Position numbers and translations under genes: made by a program
Shown: positions 63,386-64,000 of the stretch, one piece after another
How positions within the stretch are numbered: position 1 is the stretch's first letter
Layout: the number at the start of each line of letters is the position of its first letter
Notes under the pieces: generated by a model
Seen by the model: only the letters and a program-made list of their open reading frames with translations
Told to the model about the DNA's origin: nothing
Databases searched by the model: none
Assembly: GCA_029215795.1 (NCBI GenBank)
Contig: JARDYH010000001.1
Coordinates: forward strand, 232,093,654-232,157,653
Reading direction: 5' to 3'
Length of the DNA stretch: 64,000 nt
Source: Anniella stebbinsi
Lineage: Eukaryota > Chordata > Lepidosauria > Squamata > Anniellidae

Positions 63386-64000
63386 ACCTGAAATACTTGT
63401 ACCAGGTAAATCCAGAAAAGACTGACTTAATAAACAAACACTCACTTTGTGTTGATAAGGCACACAAAAGATACAAGGTCTGCGGTTCATTCTGGAAAAG
63501 CTCTTGGGCTGCTTTCCAGAGATTGGTGTGACCAAAGGAAAAAGGGGCTGGGCCAAAATTATTTTAAAAAATGCCAGACTAGTATAGTTTAAAGGTCTTA
63601 CTGTCAGTAACTAAGCCTTAGGAAAGGCATTTCATACTTTGGAATAAAGAAGAAATTGCACAAAAGCTGGAGTACAACCAAATGGTGGGTGGTCCGGGGA
63701 AAGGGGATGGGGCCATCTCAGGAAACTCAGGGAGCCAGATTAGGACAATAGGAGGGCCAGATCCTGCACCCTGCCCTAAAATTTCTCTCTCTCTACTATG
63801 CTTGCCTGTTACCAGCAGAAGACCATTACTTTGTTTTTCCTATTTGTCCTACCAACAGAGTAACCCAGACTTGCCCTTTTTCAACTGCTGAACTCACATC
63901 TCCCTCAAAGAGATGCTCCCTTTGGTAATACCATGCAGGCACCTCAGTCTTTTATAAGACTGGACTGGAATGAACATGGCTGGAGCAGATGCTGTGTCTA
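63386..64000. other. No feature seen
   Basis: No gene or repeat end recognised to the window edge. Confidence 0.4.

Overview
The window reads as a piece of a squamate (lizard-type) nuclear genome. It contains a Sauria-type tRNA-derived SINE, a CR1 LINE with the typical ATTCTATG 3' repeat, many CR1/L2-group LINE 3' ends, an intact L1, hAT and Harbinger DNA transposons with palindromic MITEs, and long microsatellites. I recognise no host exon. Apart from transposon genes, the open frames are short, repeat-derived or without conserved motifs. I call this an intergenic or deep intronic segment shaped mainly by mobile elements. The species cannot be told from the sequence.

Layout. 1-9.6 kb: old LINE 3' ends, small MITEs, a GC-rich foldback (5.44-5.79 kb) with a CpG-rich stretch beside it. 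9.6-11.5 kb: a long inverted repeat with arms of about 380 bp. 11.6-12.9 kb: four tandem copies of a dispersed unit, then a Sauria SINE inside a hAT-type remnant. 13.1-14.4 kb: two palindromic hAT-type MITEs of about 315 bp; a third lies at 36.3 kb. 17.5-20.65 kb: an old hAT-like element carrying a 1,039-bp foldback hAT element (exact 8-bp duplication) and a CR1. 21.04-27.07 kb: a complete minus-strand L1 with 18-bp target duplication and both frames open. 27.94-29.81 kb: a 1,875-bp relative of the foldback hAT (exact 8-bp duplication); a third copy is at 58.37-59.53 kb. 39.15-45.48 kb: a 6.3-kb autonomous-type PIF/Harbinger element with a Myb/SANT gene and a DDE transposase gene on the minus strand. 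50.85-51.54 kb: a small palindromic MITE split by a solo LTR. 52.1-54.3 kb: a second old hAT-like element holding a 226-bp Harbinger MITE of the same family as the 6.3-kb element, apparently inserted in a Penelope-like remnant. The rest is low-repeat sequence, some of which (31.4-31.7, 47.75-47.98, 61.3-61.75 kb) may be conserved noncoding DNA.

How the genes work together. L1 ORF1p and ORF2p form the retrotransposition particle; CR1 and L2 remnants are dead. In the Harbinger element the Myb/SANT protein is expected to bind the element ends and work with the DDE transposase. The Myb/SANT frame is broken by two TGA codons that look like CpG decay plus a likely frameshift near its end, and the transposase has Lys where the catalytic Glu should be, so this copy is probably inactive. 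All coordinates of repeats without a target-site duplication are approximate.
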